A stretch of DNA of 64,000 nt from Asterias amurensis (taxonomy: Eukaryota; Echinodermata; Asteroidea; Forcipulatida; Asteriidae): contig NC_092659.1 of the NCBI RefSeq assembly GCF_032118995.1, positions 9,775,177-9,839,176 of the forward strand, written 5' to 3'. The position numbers and the translations under genes were made by a program. Below, one piece after another: positions 15,001 to 23,800 of the stretch. The notes beneath the pieces were generated by a model. It was not told where the DNA came from and did not search any database. It saw only the letters and a program-made list of their open reading frames with translations. Numbering within the stretch: the stretch's first letter is position 1; each line of letters opens with the position of its first letter.

Positions 15001-18000
15001 AATTTCTATGTACTGTCTAATTCGCACAATTGTTTTGTTTTCTCAACATGAGTATGAAATAAACGTGTATTGAATTGAATTGAATTGAGTATACGATGCT
15101 GTTAAAACACATACAGTGTATATGGGTAAAACCAAAATGAATATTCTTTATCCCCAATGCAAATTTAACATCTATTGAGTGGTAGCAATGACTCACCCCA
15201 CTCTTGTCACACAACCGTAGTGTATTGAAGGATCCAATAGCAAAGAGTTGTCCATCAGGGGCCCATGATACTGACACAATGGGATACTCATGGGCGTGGC
15301 TGCTGTAGAGCTGTCTGCCGTAGGAATCCCATACCTTATAGCGACAATCTTCCCCTCCAGAGAGAATAAGGTTATTGACTGGGTTCCAATCCACCTTCAG
15401 GATCACACCTTCATGGGCTTTCCACTGTATTAAGAGATCATAATAATAATAATAATAATAGTAATAATTAAAGACAGTGGACACTATTGGTAATTGTCTA
15501 AGACTAGTCTTCTCACTTGGTGTATCTCAACATTTGCATAAAATAACAAACCTGTGAAAATTTGAGCTCAATTGGTCATCGAAGTTGCGAGATAATAATG
15601 AAATAAAAATACAAACTTGTCACATGAAGTTGTGTGCTTTCAGATGCTTGATTTTGAGACCTCAAATTCTAAATCCGAGGAAAATTACTTCTTTCTCGAA
15701 AGCTACGTTACTTCAGAGGGAACCGTTTCTCACAATGTTTTATACTATCAACCTCTCTCCATTACTAGTAATCAAGAAAGGTTTTATGCTAATAATTATT
15801 TTGAGTAATTACCGATAGTGTCCACAGCCTTTAAAGAGGAAGGGAAATAACAAACTCAATTTTGTGATGCACTCATTTCCCAATAGATATAGAGTCCTCA
15901 AGTGAGTGGGGAAAAAAATAACAAGTCTCTAACATCACATGTATTCGATACCCTTCCAATATACCTGAATGACATCTTTCTGAGAAAAACTGGTGTGTTA
16001 ATTTTATTATAGGGATGGTTTGGTTATATTTTTACATAGTTTTTAATGATTCCTGTTAGTGGCGGCTATCCGCTGTTGGATATCAATAATAATAAAAATT
16101 AAAAAATACAAAATACAAAAAATAACCAACTTTTTCAGAGCAAAATTTGAAACATAACATCATTGGATTTCAACAACTGATGGAATCTTTTGTTAGTCAA
16201 AAGGCCAAATTCAAAGCCGTTATGATTTAATATTATCAAAATTCAGGAATGAACCAAAACATCCGCATACAAAAATGTGGAGACCCATTAGCCTCAGAAT
16301 GATGTCATCAGATATATTGGATGTTCATAAATGTTGCATCGGAAAGGGTATAGAAAACCATGGCAATTTACACCACTTTCAAGTGAGGACTCTATCTTTG
16401 TTATGGCTTTAATCATGTTTTGGAAAAGCGCATTATAAATACCTTTTATTATTATTATTATTGTTATTATTATTGGAAAATGAGTACATCACAAAATTGA
16501 ATTTTACGTTTCTCTTTAACAAATACAACACAGACCCCCAACCCACGCGTACCCTGAAGTAGTTGCACGCTCACCCTTTGACTGTGACACCACAAAGGGC
16601 TCCTGACGACAGGTACGAAACAACACAAATCCCAACCCACAGGTACCCTGAAATTGACCCCAAGGCGCCACTTGATGTAAAAACATGGCGGCGCCCACAT
16701 CCAAAATGGCGATTTAAGGATCATTATTGACTCTTGCTAGCGCGTCACACGCGGCGACTGGTGCTGCCACGCTCACCATGTTGTTGGGCAAGTTAGGTTT
16801 ACGTGTATTAATGCTGCGTCGCCTAAAATGCGCACTTCACTGCATAACGCACAGCATACTCTATGCATAGAGTTATAGGAAAACGCACAGTGAAATTGCC
16901 CACCAGTATGGCGCATTCAAGATTTTTCTGATGATGACGTCAGGTGAAATGGGTCAATAGTATAGATATTGATCTGACCTGTACTGGTTTGGCGTTGGCT
17001 TGTAGAGACTTAATGATGAGCTGTCTACCATTGGTGAATAAGACCTGGTCAGAATCTGGAGACCATCCTATTGAATACACAGGAGATCCTATACAAACAA
17101 GATCAACCAAAATACAAATGAATAAGACCTGGTCTGAATCTGGAGACCATCCTATTGAATACACAGGAGATCCTACACAACCAAGATCAACCAAAATACA
17201 AAGTAAGGACTTTATGAAGGGTAAAGCCCGGTTCATACTTCCTGCGAATGCGAAGCAAATTTGATGTGAATTTGACGTCTTAACTATCCTTTCACAGCGA
17301 TATATTTGCAAGTGAGTTGAACAGAGCTAAACTGCTGCCAAATTCGTTGCGAATTTTGTGGCGTCAACATTCGCTTTCGCATACGCATTCGCAGGAAGCA
17401 TGAATCAGGCTTTACAGCTTAGAATTCTCAAGTAATAAAACCACAAGGGAAACTGACTGGCATCGTAGTTCTGGTTAATACGTTGTCCTTGACCAATAAA
17501 ATGAACAATAATTGCTTCTTATCACCAGGTAGTAAATTGGTTCAGATTCAAATGTCACAATTTTTCTGTATCAAGCTCGAATAATCAGACATTTCCCTCC
17601 TGATGCATTGACGTCATCCAGCCCCCATCTTAGAGGTTCAAGGTTCAAGGTTCATTTTATTTCCACAGTATCAAAAGACAAAAAAACAAAAAAAATAATA
17701 TCAAACAGCAGTCACAAGAAATTATTACAACAATGAAAAATAATTGTTTAACAACATAGGTTTGAAGAAATAGATGCATAACAATGTTGACACTGCGGAG
17801 GGATCCATTTAAGAAGCAAAGCTTGTAGGCAATGGTCCCTAATGACATGCATATGCATTGAGATTATAAATAATATCAAGTGAACCGTAGAGGTCCGTGG
17901 TCGAGTCGAGCCACCAATGAACAAAATATAACAGCAGGTCTCAATGCATATGCATGTTTACAAAGAATAATTAGTAAAACACTGAAACAAAACAAAAAAC

Positions 18001-21000
18001 AGACACAAACAGAGGACTGGACTTAAGACAAAACACACACAGCAGTCTTGCCGGTCAGCAAATACAGTATCGACCGAAAGAAATGATCCCATAGCGGGGG
18101 ATTTAAACAAGTGTGACTATGGGTGATAATAAATATACACAGGAATCCCATGCGGGAGACCACCCGTCCCCGGTCCGCATAGCACGGTTCAAAGCATACA
18201 ATTACATTTGTAAAACACTCATCAACAATAAGAATTCAGTATGTCAGTTTTAAAGACACGTTTAAAAATAAATACACTTTTGGAGGCTTTAAGTCGTTCC
18301 TTAAGCATGTTCCAAAGCATGGGTCCTTCATGTTTGATAGTTTTATGAGCGAGGGAAGTACGGGTGTAAGAAATGTGATAATTAGAAGCTTGGCGGGTGA
18401 AGTGAGAATGTACCTCTGAATTTAATGAAAAAATTGATTTAATGGCGGAAGGCAAAACTGTGAGTTGATACATGAGGGACCCAAGCTGGAGACGATAGAT
18501 GTCCTTCACTTTTAGAATGTTATACTTATAGAAAAGGGGATCTGTATGTGTATTAAATTCAGCAAAATTAAATATACGAAGAGCTCGCTTCTGTAAGAGA
18601 AAAAGTCTATTGAGATTGGTAGCAGAACTTGCTCCCCAAGCAAGTATCCCATAATTAAGATAAGAACCGATTAAAGTATTATAAAGAGATTGTAGTACCA
18701 GTTCAGGCATAAAATGCTTGATCCTATTGATCACTCCAATATTTCTAGCAATAATCTTACAGATGTAATCAACGTGACTATTCCATGTTAGTCCATGGTC
18801 AACAAAAAGTCCCAAAAACTTACAACAATCAGTTTTGGTAATGATAATATCGTTAATCTTTACAGGACTTGGTAGGTCTCTGACTGAGTTACTGAACAAC
18901 ATGTAGTTGGTTTTAGCAATATTAAGGGACAATTTATTGACCGTAAACCAGGAGGCAACTAATTTAAGCTCATTGTTAACAGTATTTACAAGATAGTCAG
19001 GTTTACTATGGGAAAAGAATAAATTAGAGTCATCCGCAAATAGTATAAATGAAAGCACACTAGAGCAATTTGTGAAATCATTAATGTATAGGATAAATAA
19101 CAAAGGCCCTAGGATTGATCCTTGGGGTACACCATATGTAAGGAAATCAGACTTGGAATTTATGCCATTGACGGAAACATATTGTGGCCTATCTGTGAGA
19201 TAACTCCTAAACCACTCCAGGGGAACTCCTCGGATACCATAGTTGGAAAGCTTATACAATAGTATTTGATGGTCTATTGTATCAAAAGCTTTTGAAAGGT
19301 CAAGGAACACCCCTAGAGTATGTTTGGAGGCATCGATTGCATTAGAAACTTTATCAATAAAATCAAGGAGAGCATGAATAGTACAATGTTTACTACGGAA
19401 ACCAAACTGTTGATTTGTTAAAATATCAAACTTATTCAGAAACTTAATGGTACGGGCATATACACATTTTTCAAAGATCTTTGAAAAACATGAAAGAATA
19501 GAGATGGGCCTATAATTAGTAATACAGTTACGATCACCCTTTTTAAAAACTGGAACGACTTTGGCAATTTTTATTTCTGAGGGAACAATGCCAGTCATAA
19601 AAGAGGTGTTGACAATATGAACAAGAGGTATATAAATGGCAGAAATTGACTTCTTAATAATGGAAATATTGATCAAGTCATGACCAGAACTTTTTTTGTT
19701 TTGCAAATTGTTAACAATGTCCAAAATCTCATGTTCATTTACTGGAGTAAAGAAGAACGAATTAGAATTAGGGTTAGGCATGTAATCAGCGAAATTAAAA
19801 GGTGAGTGGGTAGGTTGGATCATTTTAGCAAGGTTGGGACCAATATTGATAAAGTAGTCATTGAAATGATTGGCAATTTGATCTGGCTTGTCAATTAAAT
19901 TCCCATTTACAATAACGCTATCAATACCATGAGAATGAGAATTTTTATTCAAAACTGAATTTATAACCTTCCAGGTATTACGAATATTGTTTTTTTCTTT
20001 TTCAAACTGGAGGGAATAGTAATTTTTCTTTGAAAGACGTAATAGGCTAGTCAAAGTATTTTTATACTTAGTGTACTTGCATTTTCGTGAGGTTGTAGGG
20101 TTTGACAAGAATTGACGATACAATTTATTCTTTTTCTTGATGGATTTGAGAAGGGAATGTGTAACCCAGGGAGTAGTCGAGTTATGTTTAGCTTTGGTAT
20201 TGTTGTTTTGTCTAACTAAAAGAGTGTTTTGATCATACAAAAAAACAAAACTATCCAGAAAATTATTATAAGCAGTATCAGGGTTATTACAACTAAGAAC
20301 ATTATTAGTCCAGTCGAAAGAGTGTAAGTCGTCAATAAACTTTTCCAGGTTCACATTAGATAAATTTCGAGAAAAGGATAGATTGTGATTATGAGGAGCA
20401 CTTGAGTTGGGAGACTGTATAAACATGAAAATTGGCAGATGATCTGAGATGTCAGAAATTAAAATACCGGATTTAGAGGAGGGAAGAATGTTTGATAAAA
20501 AATTATCAATAAGTGTAGAAGAATTATCAGTGATACGTGTGGGCATGTGGATTTGAGGAAGGAAGGAGTAGGAAATAAATAAATCAATAAAGGACTTGGA
20601 GCTAGGATTGGTTGGGTTTAGCAAATTAATGTTAAAATCACCTGAAATTATGCAAGATTTATTATTATAGTCAACACGAGAGCATATCATCTGAAAAGAG
20701 GTCATGAACTCATCGTGAACAGCTGACGGTGCTTTATACACAACACCTGCAATAACGTTTTTTGCATTCGGAATACGGACTTCAACAAATAGTGACTCAA
20801 GAGAGTCATCTGAAATATTCAAATCTTCCCTAACAGTAATATTTAGTTTATTCGAAATATAGAGGGCAACTCCACCTCCAGCCTTTGTGCCTTGTCTGTT
20901 GTTCACGATGAGCTCATACCCAGGCAAAAAAAAGTAACTGTGGGGGGATGATTTAAGCCAGGTTTCAGAAAGTGCAATAAAAGAAAAATTATGGTTGATT

Positions 21001-23141
21001 GAATTTAAAACAATTTTAAGTTTATCTATATTTTTTTGAAGACTTCTAATGTTAACATGCAGTAAGGAAATACAGCCATCATCAGCCGGCTTTGGAAATT
21101 GCTCTATGGAATAATATTGAGTATTATCAGATAAATAAAATGGAATGTCATCATCATTTTCGTCTTCGATATTCATTACAATAATCTATTTCCCTTTAGA
21201 TCATTTGTGTGCACAAGGAAAATAAACTCATAAAAATGCTGACCGACAGGAAAAACACGATACAAGAAATAACGAGGTACAAAACAGTTTACAAACACAG
21301 ATACTAAATTATAAATGCAAAAGTTGAACATAAGAGGTAAAACGATGACGAAACAATCAAAACACACGCACTTGTACGCACGACGCACAGGTTTGGCCAA
21401 TGAAATCCCGCTTTTTTACCTCTAGTAGAGGGCGCCCTACTGATACAACATCATGTGCATAAAGTCTATTCGACAAAGCAGGACCCCATTGAAAATAATT
21501 TTAAATTTTGGTCCATAGATGAAATAGACCCCTTGCACTGGTCACCACCGCTGATGTCAAACAGTGAAAATGTGATTTGGTTTTACCCTAATGCCAATTT
21601 GCAACTAAGATCTACTTATTGGAAATATGCACGTGTGTACGCGCTGCGCATGACTCTCAGCCAATGATAGCTTTTTATTGACCTAAGTGAGGGGACTGTT
21701 TTGGGCTTGTGATGTCACATGCAAGGAGTCCTGGGGTCGATTTCACAAAGAGTTAGGACTCGTCTTATCTCGAGTTAGGACCGGTAACTTGTCCAAACTT
21801 AGGATTAATCTTAAGGTCTGCATGCCTCAGTGCAGGGTTGGGACTCGTCCTAAGTCCTAAGATTAGTCTTAAGTTAAGAAGAGTTTTGTGAAATCGACGG
21901 CTGGCTCAGTAAGCTTCATGTATGCAGCAGTATGACTTGATTTGCAATATTGAGATGTTGCCACCTATCAATTTGAATAAAATCCGTCACAACTTAGGAG
22001 TACATGACAAACGGCAAACTTTTTTTTTTTTTATGGTCCACCATTTTGAACATAATTGTTAACCAATTGCAAACTTGAATTATGTTCTACCTGAGGCATC
22101 TAAGTTGTTATTCTGTTCCACTATGGTATTGCATACCTGTTTGTGCTAGTGTTGAGCGCAGCATTCCACTGCGTGACCATATCTTGACTTGACCATCTTC
22201 TCCTGCTGTTGCCATAGCTGTCCCATCATAGCTCCATCTACCAGACAACACTGCCCCTCTATGGGCATCCACTGACTTCTCAACACGACCAGATTTTGAA
22301 ATTAACAGGAACTTTCCTAAAATGGAGGAAGAGTTGTACAAAACAGATCTTGAAAAGAATTGAGGCTTTACATGGAAGATGTAGGGTTAATGTGGGTTTT
22401 GGTTTGTGGTACACCATGTACTGAATCTTACTGCATTGGGTATGGGACCTTTCACACTTACATCATGGGCAGATTCAATTTTACCAAACCAAGAATCTAT
22501 AGTCTGGTTCCTGTTCATTCAACAATCATCAGTATTCTTTAATGTTGTTGTCTTCTAGATATAAGACTTACCATCCGTGGATGTCAGGACAAACACATCC
22601 GACTGTGGTTGTTTTGTCTTGCCACCCAGCCCTCTTGGAAAGAAATGAATATCTGTAGCATAAACATCGCTAGGAAGCTTAGCAAGAGTTGATGTCTCAT
22701 CTGAGAGTAGCTTCCATCTTAGGATCTTGTGGTCATCACTGCAAGAATAGAGCTCCTCAGACGTTGTCCAAGCTACACAGCTTACTAGTTCTGAATGTAC
22801 TCAGCAGTTAAAGAAATCGTCAATAAATAAACCAATTGTCAATAAGGAAGTGTCGTGGCCGAGCAGTTAAGAGCTCCAAATTCAAACTCTGGTGCTGGTG
22901 CTCTCAAACGCTAGGCCATGACACACTACATCTTCAACTCTTCACTGTTCAAATCGTGGATACATTATCAACAGTTCTTTTTGCTTCTCCAAAAATAGAA
23001 TAAGTCATTGGTTTCAGTCTACCTCGATAAACTTTTGCACGTTCTTCTGTGAACATGAAGCAAAAAATTATAACTCATTAAGGTGAATTGGATTAAAAGG
23101 ATATGTTTAGGGTCTTTAGCAAGTGACGTCTTGAACCGCAT
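1..23141 (-). CDS. IFT80: IFT80, intraflagellar transport WD40 protein (3' end outside window)
   Basis: IFT80 is a component of the IFT-B complex, which moves cargo along ciliary axonemes. Fourteen coding exons can be joined on the minus strand: 23141-23105, 22796-22572, 22316-22137, 17088-16979, 15424-15197, 13765-13641, 12603-12430, 10951-10877, 10337-10289, 9033-8857, 2380-2245, 1610-1463, 789-618 and 71-<1. Phases agree at every junction, giving about 635 of the family's usual ~770-780 residues. Recognisable blocks include [71 protein letters not shown] and [20 protein letters not shown]. The first part is the WD40 propeller region and the last exons enter the alpha-helical solenoid. The start ATG lies in [13 protein letters not shown], which aligns with the start of known IFT80 proteins. 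A strong acceptor at 23246/23247 suggests a 5' UTR exon at 23142-23246. All introns I checked are GT-AG except the first coding intron. Identity is near certain; exon ends are read by eye. Confidence 0.96.
134..456. repeat. Foldback MITE, TTTGGTTTGCGG family
   Basis: Ends are inverted copies of TTTGGTTTGCGGTAACACC (134-152 and 438-456). The interior contains further inverted pieces such as AGAACTGTCTTGCTTTATTC. A better-preserved relative lies at 50282-50504. It sits in an IFT80 intron. Superfamily unassigned. Confidence 0.8.
829..1095. mobile_element. TTAA MITE family 1, truncated copy
   Basis: Starts TTAA|AGGCAGTGGACACTAT and carries the family interior (SINE-like ORF fragments here are chance). 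The far terminal repeat is missing. Family 1 elements are ~360-380 bp, have AGGCAGTGGACACTATTGG ends and usually TTAA duplications. Confidence 0.8.
1209..1460 (+). repeat. SINE 3' fragment, ATT-rich tail
   Basis: Shares the segment around GGTAGAGGTTGATATTGT and the AAAGTGCAT...TATTATTATT tail with the fuller SINE at 2481. The tRNA-like head is absent, so this is a 5'-truncated copy in an IFT80 intron. Confidence 0.6.
2481..2790 (+). repeat. tRNA-derived SINE
   Basis: The head resembles a Leu/Ser-type tRNA gene: A-box-like GGCCGAGTGGTTTAG, then B-box-like sequence around TTTCGAATCCC. A non-tRNA body (GGTAGAGGTTGATATTGT) and an ATT-repeat tail follow. This architecture indicates a retroposed SINE rather than a tRNA gene. 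Confidence 0.75.
3037..3190. repeat. Left part of an ATTTCATAG-family MITE split by the hAT element
   Basis: Begins GGGCCCAATTTCATAGCGCT. Its other half continues at 8320-8432 beyond the hAT-like insertion, ending in the inverse of the same motif. Other copies of this family are near 13855, 25262, 28722 and 30808. Confidence 0.65.
3191..8319 (-). mobile_element. hAT-like DNA transposon, apparently complete
   Basis: The element has perfect 12-bp terminal inverted repeats (CAGGGTTCATAC at 3191 and its complement ending at 8319), flanked by TTGTA on both sides (3186-3190 and 8320-8324). Subterminal blocks of repeated TTCAAGGACTTTCAAGGAC occur near both ends. It carries a two-exon transposase on the minus strand. 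A 5-bp target duplication is shorter than the 8 bp usual for hAT elements; subgroups with other lengths have been recognised. It sits in an IFT80 intron, inside an older MITE. Confidence 0.88.
3446..7868 (-). CDS. hAT-like transposase, two exons, zinc finger N terminus
   Basis: Exon 1 is 7868-7670 and exon 2 is 5616-3446. A GT donor and a strong AG acceptor join in frame ([13 protein letters not shown]), giving 789 residues without an internal stop. Exon 1 encodes a BED/C2H2-like zinc finger (CKVC ... SHQKGTKH). Exon 2 begins with a Ser/Thr-rich linker and contains the catalytic-core-like blocks [19 protein letters not shown] and FCKTRWLEN. The C-terminal [15 protein letters not shown] resembles the hAT dimerisation region. 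Residues ~690-760 are basic and predicted coiled coil. It catalyses cut-and-paste transposition if active. Superfamily placement is by motif only. Confidence 0.85.
8433..8798. mobile_element. TTAA MITE family 2
   Basis: TTAA precedes AGCCATTGGACCCTTTCGGT, and ACCGAAAGTGTATAATGGCT precedes TTAA at the right. It is 366 bp, with a hairpin around TTCTCGTTAGCGAGAA. It is inserted in the ATTTCATAG MITE and ends 58 bp from IFT80 exon 10. Confidence 0.85.
9071..9450. repeat. TTAA MITE family 3, rearranged copy
   Basis: Begins TTAAGGAATTTGGGTACTTT. It contains TACTCATTTCTCAAAAACTA, the inverse of TGAGAAATGAGTAAAACAAT, and two copies of the TACATTAAACTTACAC motif. Halves appear duplicated or joined from two insertions. 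Confidence 0.6.
10985..11108. repeat. 62-bp tandem duplication with internal hairpin
   Basis: Two identical 62-bp copies (10985-11046 and 11047-11108). Each contains the inverted pair AAAGAGACA ... TGTCTCTTT. The pair lies only ~34 bp upstream (in transcript sense) of IFT80 coding exon 8. Confidence 0.92.
11385..11610. repeat. Probable degenerate SINE or repeat body
   Basis: Intronic, non-coding sequence between recognisable repeats. The run around TGCCACTTCAAGGTGGGAGC has hairpin potential. I cannot assign a family. Confidence 0.3.
11611..11850. repeat. Foldback MITE, GGGTGCGTTCG family
   Basis: Ends are ATGGGTGTGTTCAATAAGCT and the inverse of GGGTGCGTTCGATTAGCTTC. The interior contains GCTGACCCGGGTGAGCCCCT. 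Related copies lie at 34721, 48390, 48791, 48995 and 54817. Confidence 0.75.
11860..11965 (-). repeat. tRNA-derived SINE head, minus strand
   Basis: Reads on the minus strand as a tRNA-like head (GGCCGAGCAGTCTAC..., then a GGTTTGAATTCCAG B-box-like run). It is degenerate, with no CCA-ready stem, so it is called a SINE fragment. Confidence 0.55.
12052..12408. repeat. MITE with CATAGAAATAGAAC ends
   Basis: Inverted ends CATAGAAATAGAACCCGGAG (left) and the complement of CATAGAAATAGAACTCGGAG (right) enclose 357 bp. Inside are short tandem units built on ATGATATTTTTGCCATACAC and a GTATCGATAC palindrome. It lies beside IFT80 exon 7. Confidence 0.75.
13180..13556. mobile_element. TTAA MITE family 1, full copy
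   Basis: A complete 377-bp copy flanked by TTAA. The centre is a palindrome, GAGACCTCA ... TGAGGTCTC. It lies 85 bp from IFT80 exon 6, and serves here as the reference for the family. Confidence 0.88.
13855..14100. repeat. ATTTCATGGCTCTGC-family MITE
   Basis: The left end ATTTCATGGCTCTGCTTACC is inverted at the right as GCTTAGCAGAGCCATGGAAT. The interior is rich in AAGCGCAAAATT repeats. Confidence 0.7.
14700..15087 (+). repeat. LINE-like 3' UTR fragment with ATTGA-repeat tail
   Basis: Non-coding T-rich sequence ends in GAAATAAACGTGTATTGAAT followed by repeated TTGAA units. Short tandem repeats at the 3' end are typical of CR1/L2-like LINEs. It contains a (TTTG)n run at about 14806-14840. 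Confidence 0.5.
15472..15830. mobile_element. TTAA MITE family 1 copy
   Basis: 359 bp between two TTAA motifs, ends AGACAGTGGACACTATTGG and the matching inverse. It begins 47 bp from the acceptor of IFT80 coding exon 5, next to a (TAA)n run. Confidence 0.88.
16380..16480 (+). repeat. SINE tail fragment
   Basis: The segment AAAGCGCATTATAAATACC followed by an ATT repeat is the 3' tail common to SINEs in this window. No head is present. Confidence 0.45.
17036..17203 (-). repeat. IFT80: In-frame 84-bp tandem duplication over IFT80 exon 4
   Basis: Two adjacent 84-bp copies (17036-17119 and 17120-17203) differ at only three or four bases. The unit covers the first half of IFT80 coding exon 4 plus its acceptor. 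84 is 28 codons, and the minus-strand frame stays open through both copies. The outer copy carries its own acceptor-like TAG at about 17173-17174, so use of that site would add 28 residues and repeat the WD motif [17 protein letters not shown]. The shorter exon (17088-16979) matches the family and is taken as the normal form. Confidence 0.9.
17222..17414. repeat. MITE with TAAAGCC ends
   Basis: The left end reads TAAAGCCCGGTTCATACTTC and the right end is its near-inverse (GCATGAATCAGGCTTTA), with GCGAATGCGAA-type runs inside. It is 193 bp and directly follows the duplicated IFT80 exon segment. Confidence 0.75.
17634..21430 (-). mobile_element. CR1/Jockey-group LINE, apparently intact ORF2
   Basis: A non-LTR retrotransposon in the same orientation as IFT80, in the intron between coding exons 3 and 4. 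The 3' end (left) finishes in TTGAACC-type heptamer repeats at 17635-17655 instead of poly(A), typical of the CR1/L2/Rex group. The 3' UTR is about 580 bp. The 5' end is uncertain, around 21.4 kb. No ORF1 is recognisable, so it is either 5'-truncated or a single-ORF type. Confidence 0.8.
18222..21176 (-). CDS. LINE endonuclease/reverse transcriptase, 984 aa
   Basis: The protein nicks target DNA and reverse-transcribes the element RNA. An APE-type endonuclease occupies residues ~35-265, with the motifs [31 protein letters not shown] and ISDHLPIF. The reverse transcriptase (~480-770) shows [46 protein letters not shown] and the catalytic FADDSN. C-terminal [12 protein letters not shown] is typical of the Jockey/CR1 group. 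No RNase H domain is seen. The reading frame has no interruption and all catalytic residues named are present. Confidence 0.93.
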   Translation of the reverse strand: MNIEDENDDDIPFYLSDNTQYYSIEQFPKPADDGCISLLHVNIRSLQKNIDKLKIVLNSINHNFSFIALSETWLKSSPHSYFFLPGYELIVNNRQGTKAGGGVALYISNKLNITVREDLNISDDSLESLFVEVRIPNAKNVIAGVVYKAPSAVHDEFMTSFQMICSRVDYNNKSCIISGDFNINLLNPTNPSSKSFIDLFISYSFLPQIHMPTRITDNSSTLIDNFLSNILPSSKSGILISDISDHLPIFMFIQSPNSSAPHNHNLSFSRNLSNVNLEKFIDDLHSFDWTNNVLSCNNPDTAYNNFLDSFVFLYDQNTLLVRQNNNTKAKHNSTTPWVTHSLLKSIKKKNKLYRQFLSNPTTSRKCKYTKYKNTLTSLLRLSKKNYYSLQFEKEKNNIRNTWKVINSVLNKNSHSHGIDSVIVNGNLIDKPDQIANHFNDYFINIGPNLAKMIQPTHSPFNFADYMPNPNSNSFFFTPVNEHEILDIVNNLQNKKSSGHDLINISIIKKSISAIYIPLVHIVNTSFMTGIVPSEIKIAKVVPVFKKGDRNCITNYRPISILSCFSKIFEKCVYARTIKFLNKFDILTNQQFGFRSKHCTIHALLDFIDKVSNAIDASKHTLGVFLDLSKAFDTIDHQILLYKLSNYGIRGVPLEWFRSYLTDRPQYVSVNGINSKSDFLTYGVPQGSILGPLLFILYINDFTNCSSVLSFILFADDSNLFFSHSKPDYLVNTVNNELKLVASWFTVNKLSLNIAKTNYMLFSNSVRDLPSPVKINDIIITKTDCCKFLGLFVDHGLTWNSHVDYICKIIARNIGVINRIKHFMPELVLQSLYNTLIGSYLNYGILAWGASSATNLNRLFLLQKRALRIFNFAEFNTHTDPLFYKYNILKVKDIYRLQLGSLMYQLTVLPSAIKSIFSLNSEVHSHFTRQASNYHISYTRTSLAHKTIKHEGPMLWNMLKERLKASKSVFIFKRVFKTDILNSYC
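21731..21904. repeat. Foldback MITE, TCGATTTCACAAA family
   Basis: Inverted ends TCGATTTCACAAAGAGTTAG and GTTTTGTGAAATCGACGG enclose repeated TTAGGACT/AAGTCCTAA motifs. Degenerate relatives lie near 27930 and 43080, and a GC-rich relative at 55198. Confidence 0.75.
22797..23104 (-). other. IFT80: U12-type AT-AC intron in IFT80
   Basis: The intron between coding exons 1 and 2 begins ATATCCTTTT, the U12 AT-AC donor consensus, and ends in AC. A near-consensus U12 branch sequence, TTCTTTAAC, lies at about 22807-22815, with its branch adenosine roughly 11 nt from the AC end, inside the range known for U12 introns. Joining at these ends gives [14 protein letters not shown], matching the family (KDPKH/KEPKH then ELVSC). 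No GT donor near the end of exon 1 gives this reading. The 308-nt intron also holds a SINE head fragment at about 22850-22925. Confidence 0.88.
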
Positions 23142-23329
23142 GGTGAATAGCAGACTCTTGATTTATTTTAGTAGTTGATGTGTGATGTTGATTCCAGCAG
23201 CACAGAATATCTCAGCCCTGACAGAGAAGTCTTCAAACTTGTCTTCCTGGCAAAAAAAAGCACATTTAACAAATTTGTATCATAACATTTTTAAAGCACT
23301 AAGCATAAATATATAGGGGGCCTACTATT

Positions 23330-23800
23330 TTGGATAACTTTCCGTATGGAACCACCACTTTTCCACTCATTTTTACAAAAAGGGATAACTCATTGAGGTG
23401 AATTAGATACTAATATTTCATATCGAATGAAAAAGCGGTGGCGCCCTACGGAAACTTTTCCATTATTTTTTTGCAACTCCACGAGAGGCACATAATTTAT
23501 AAAATGGTAAATAATCATCTGGCATTTTAGTATACATCACCCCTACGGCATAATGGTATCGTTCAGGTACATCGAAAGACAACAAAGAACCAGTCCGATT
23601 TGTTACCTGATTTTTACTGTTCATATTCGTTCGAGGTACTAGTAAAATACTCAAATAGTAAAATAACAGTAAAATAACAGTTAAATAATATAGTGTCTAA
23701 TTTACCTCGATTTGAATGAGATATCCCTTTTTGTAAAAAAAATGAAAAAGTGGTTGCGTCCTTAGGCCTTATAATTATTTTTTTATACGGAAAGTTTAAC
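23330..23800. repeat. MITE with AACTTTCCGTAT ends
   Basis: Left AACTTTCCGTATGGAACCAC and right ATACGGAAAGTT are inverted, and inner segments ACAAAAAGGGATA and their inverse also pair. It lies upstream of the IFT80 start, in the divergent region. Confidence 0.65.

Noticed and set aside
21176-21400. 74-residue frame as LINE ORF1
   Set aside because: Too short, and no coiled coil, zinc knuckle or RNA-binding motif.
22572-22790. GT-AG acceptor for IFT80 exon 2 (CAG at 22791-22793)
   Set aside because: No GT donor after exon 1 gives the family sequence. The AT-AC reading restores KH-SELVSC and has a U12 branch site.
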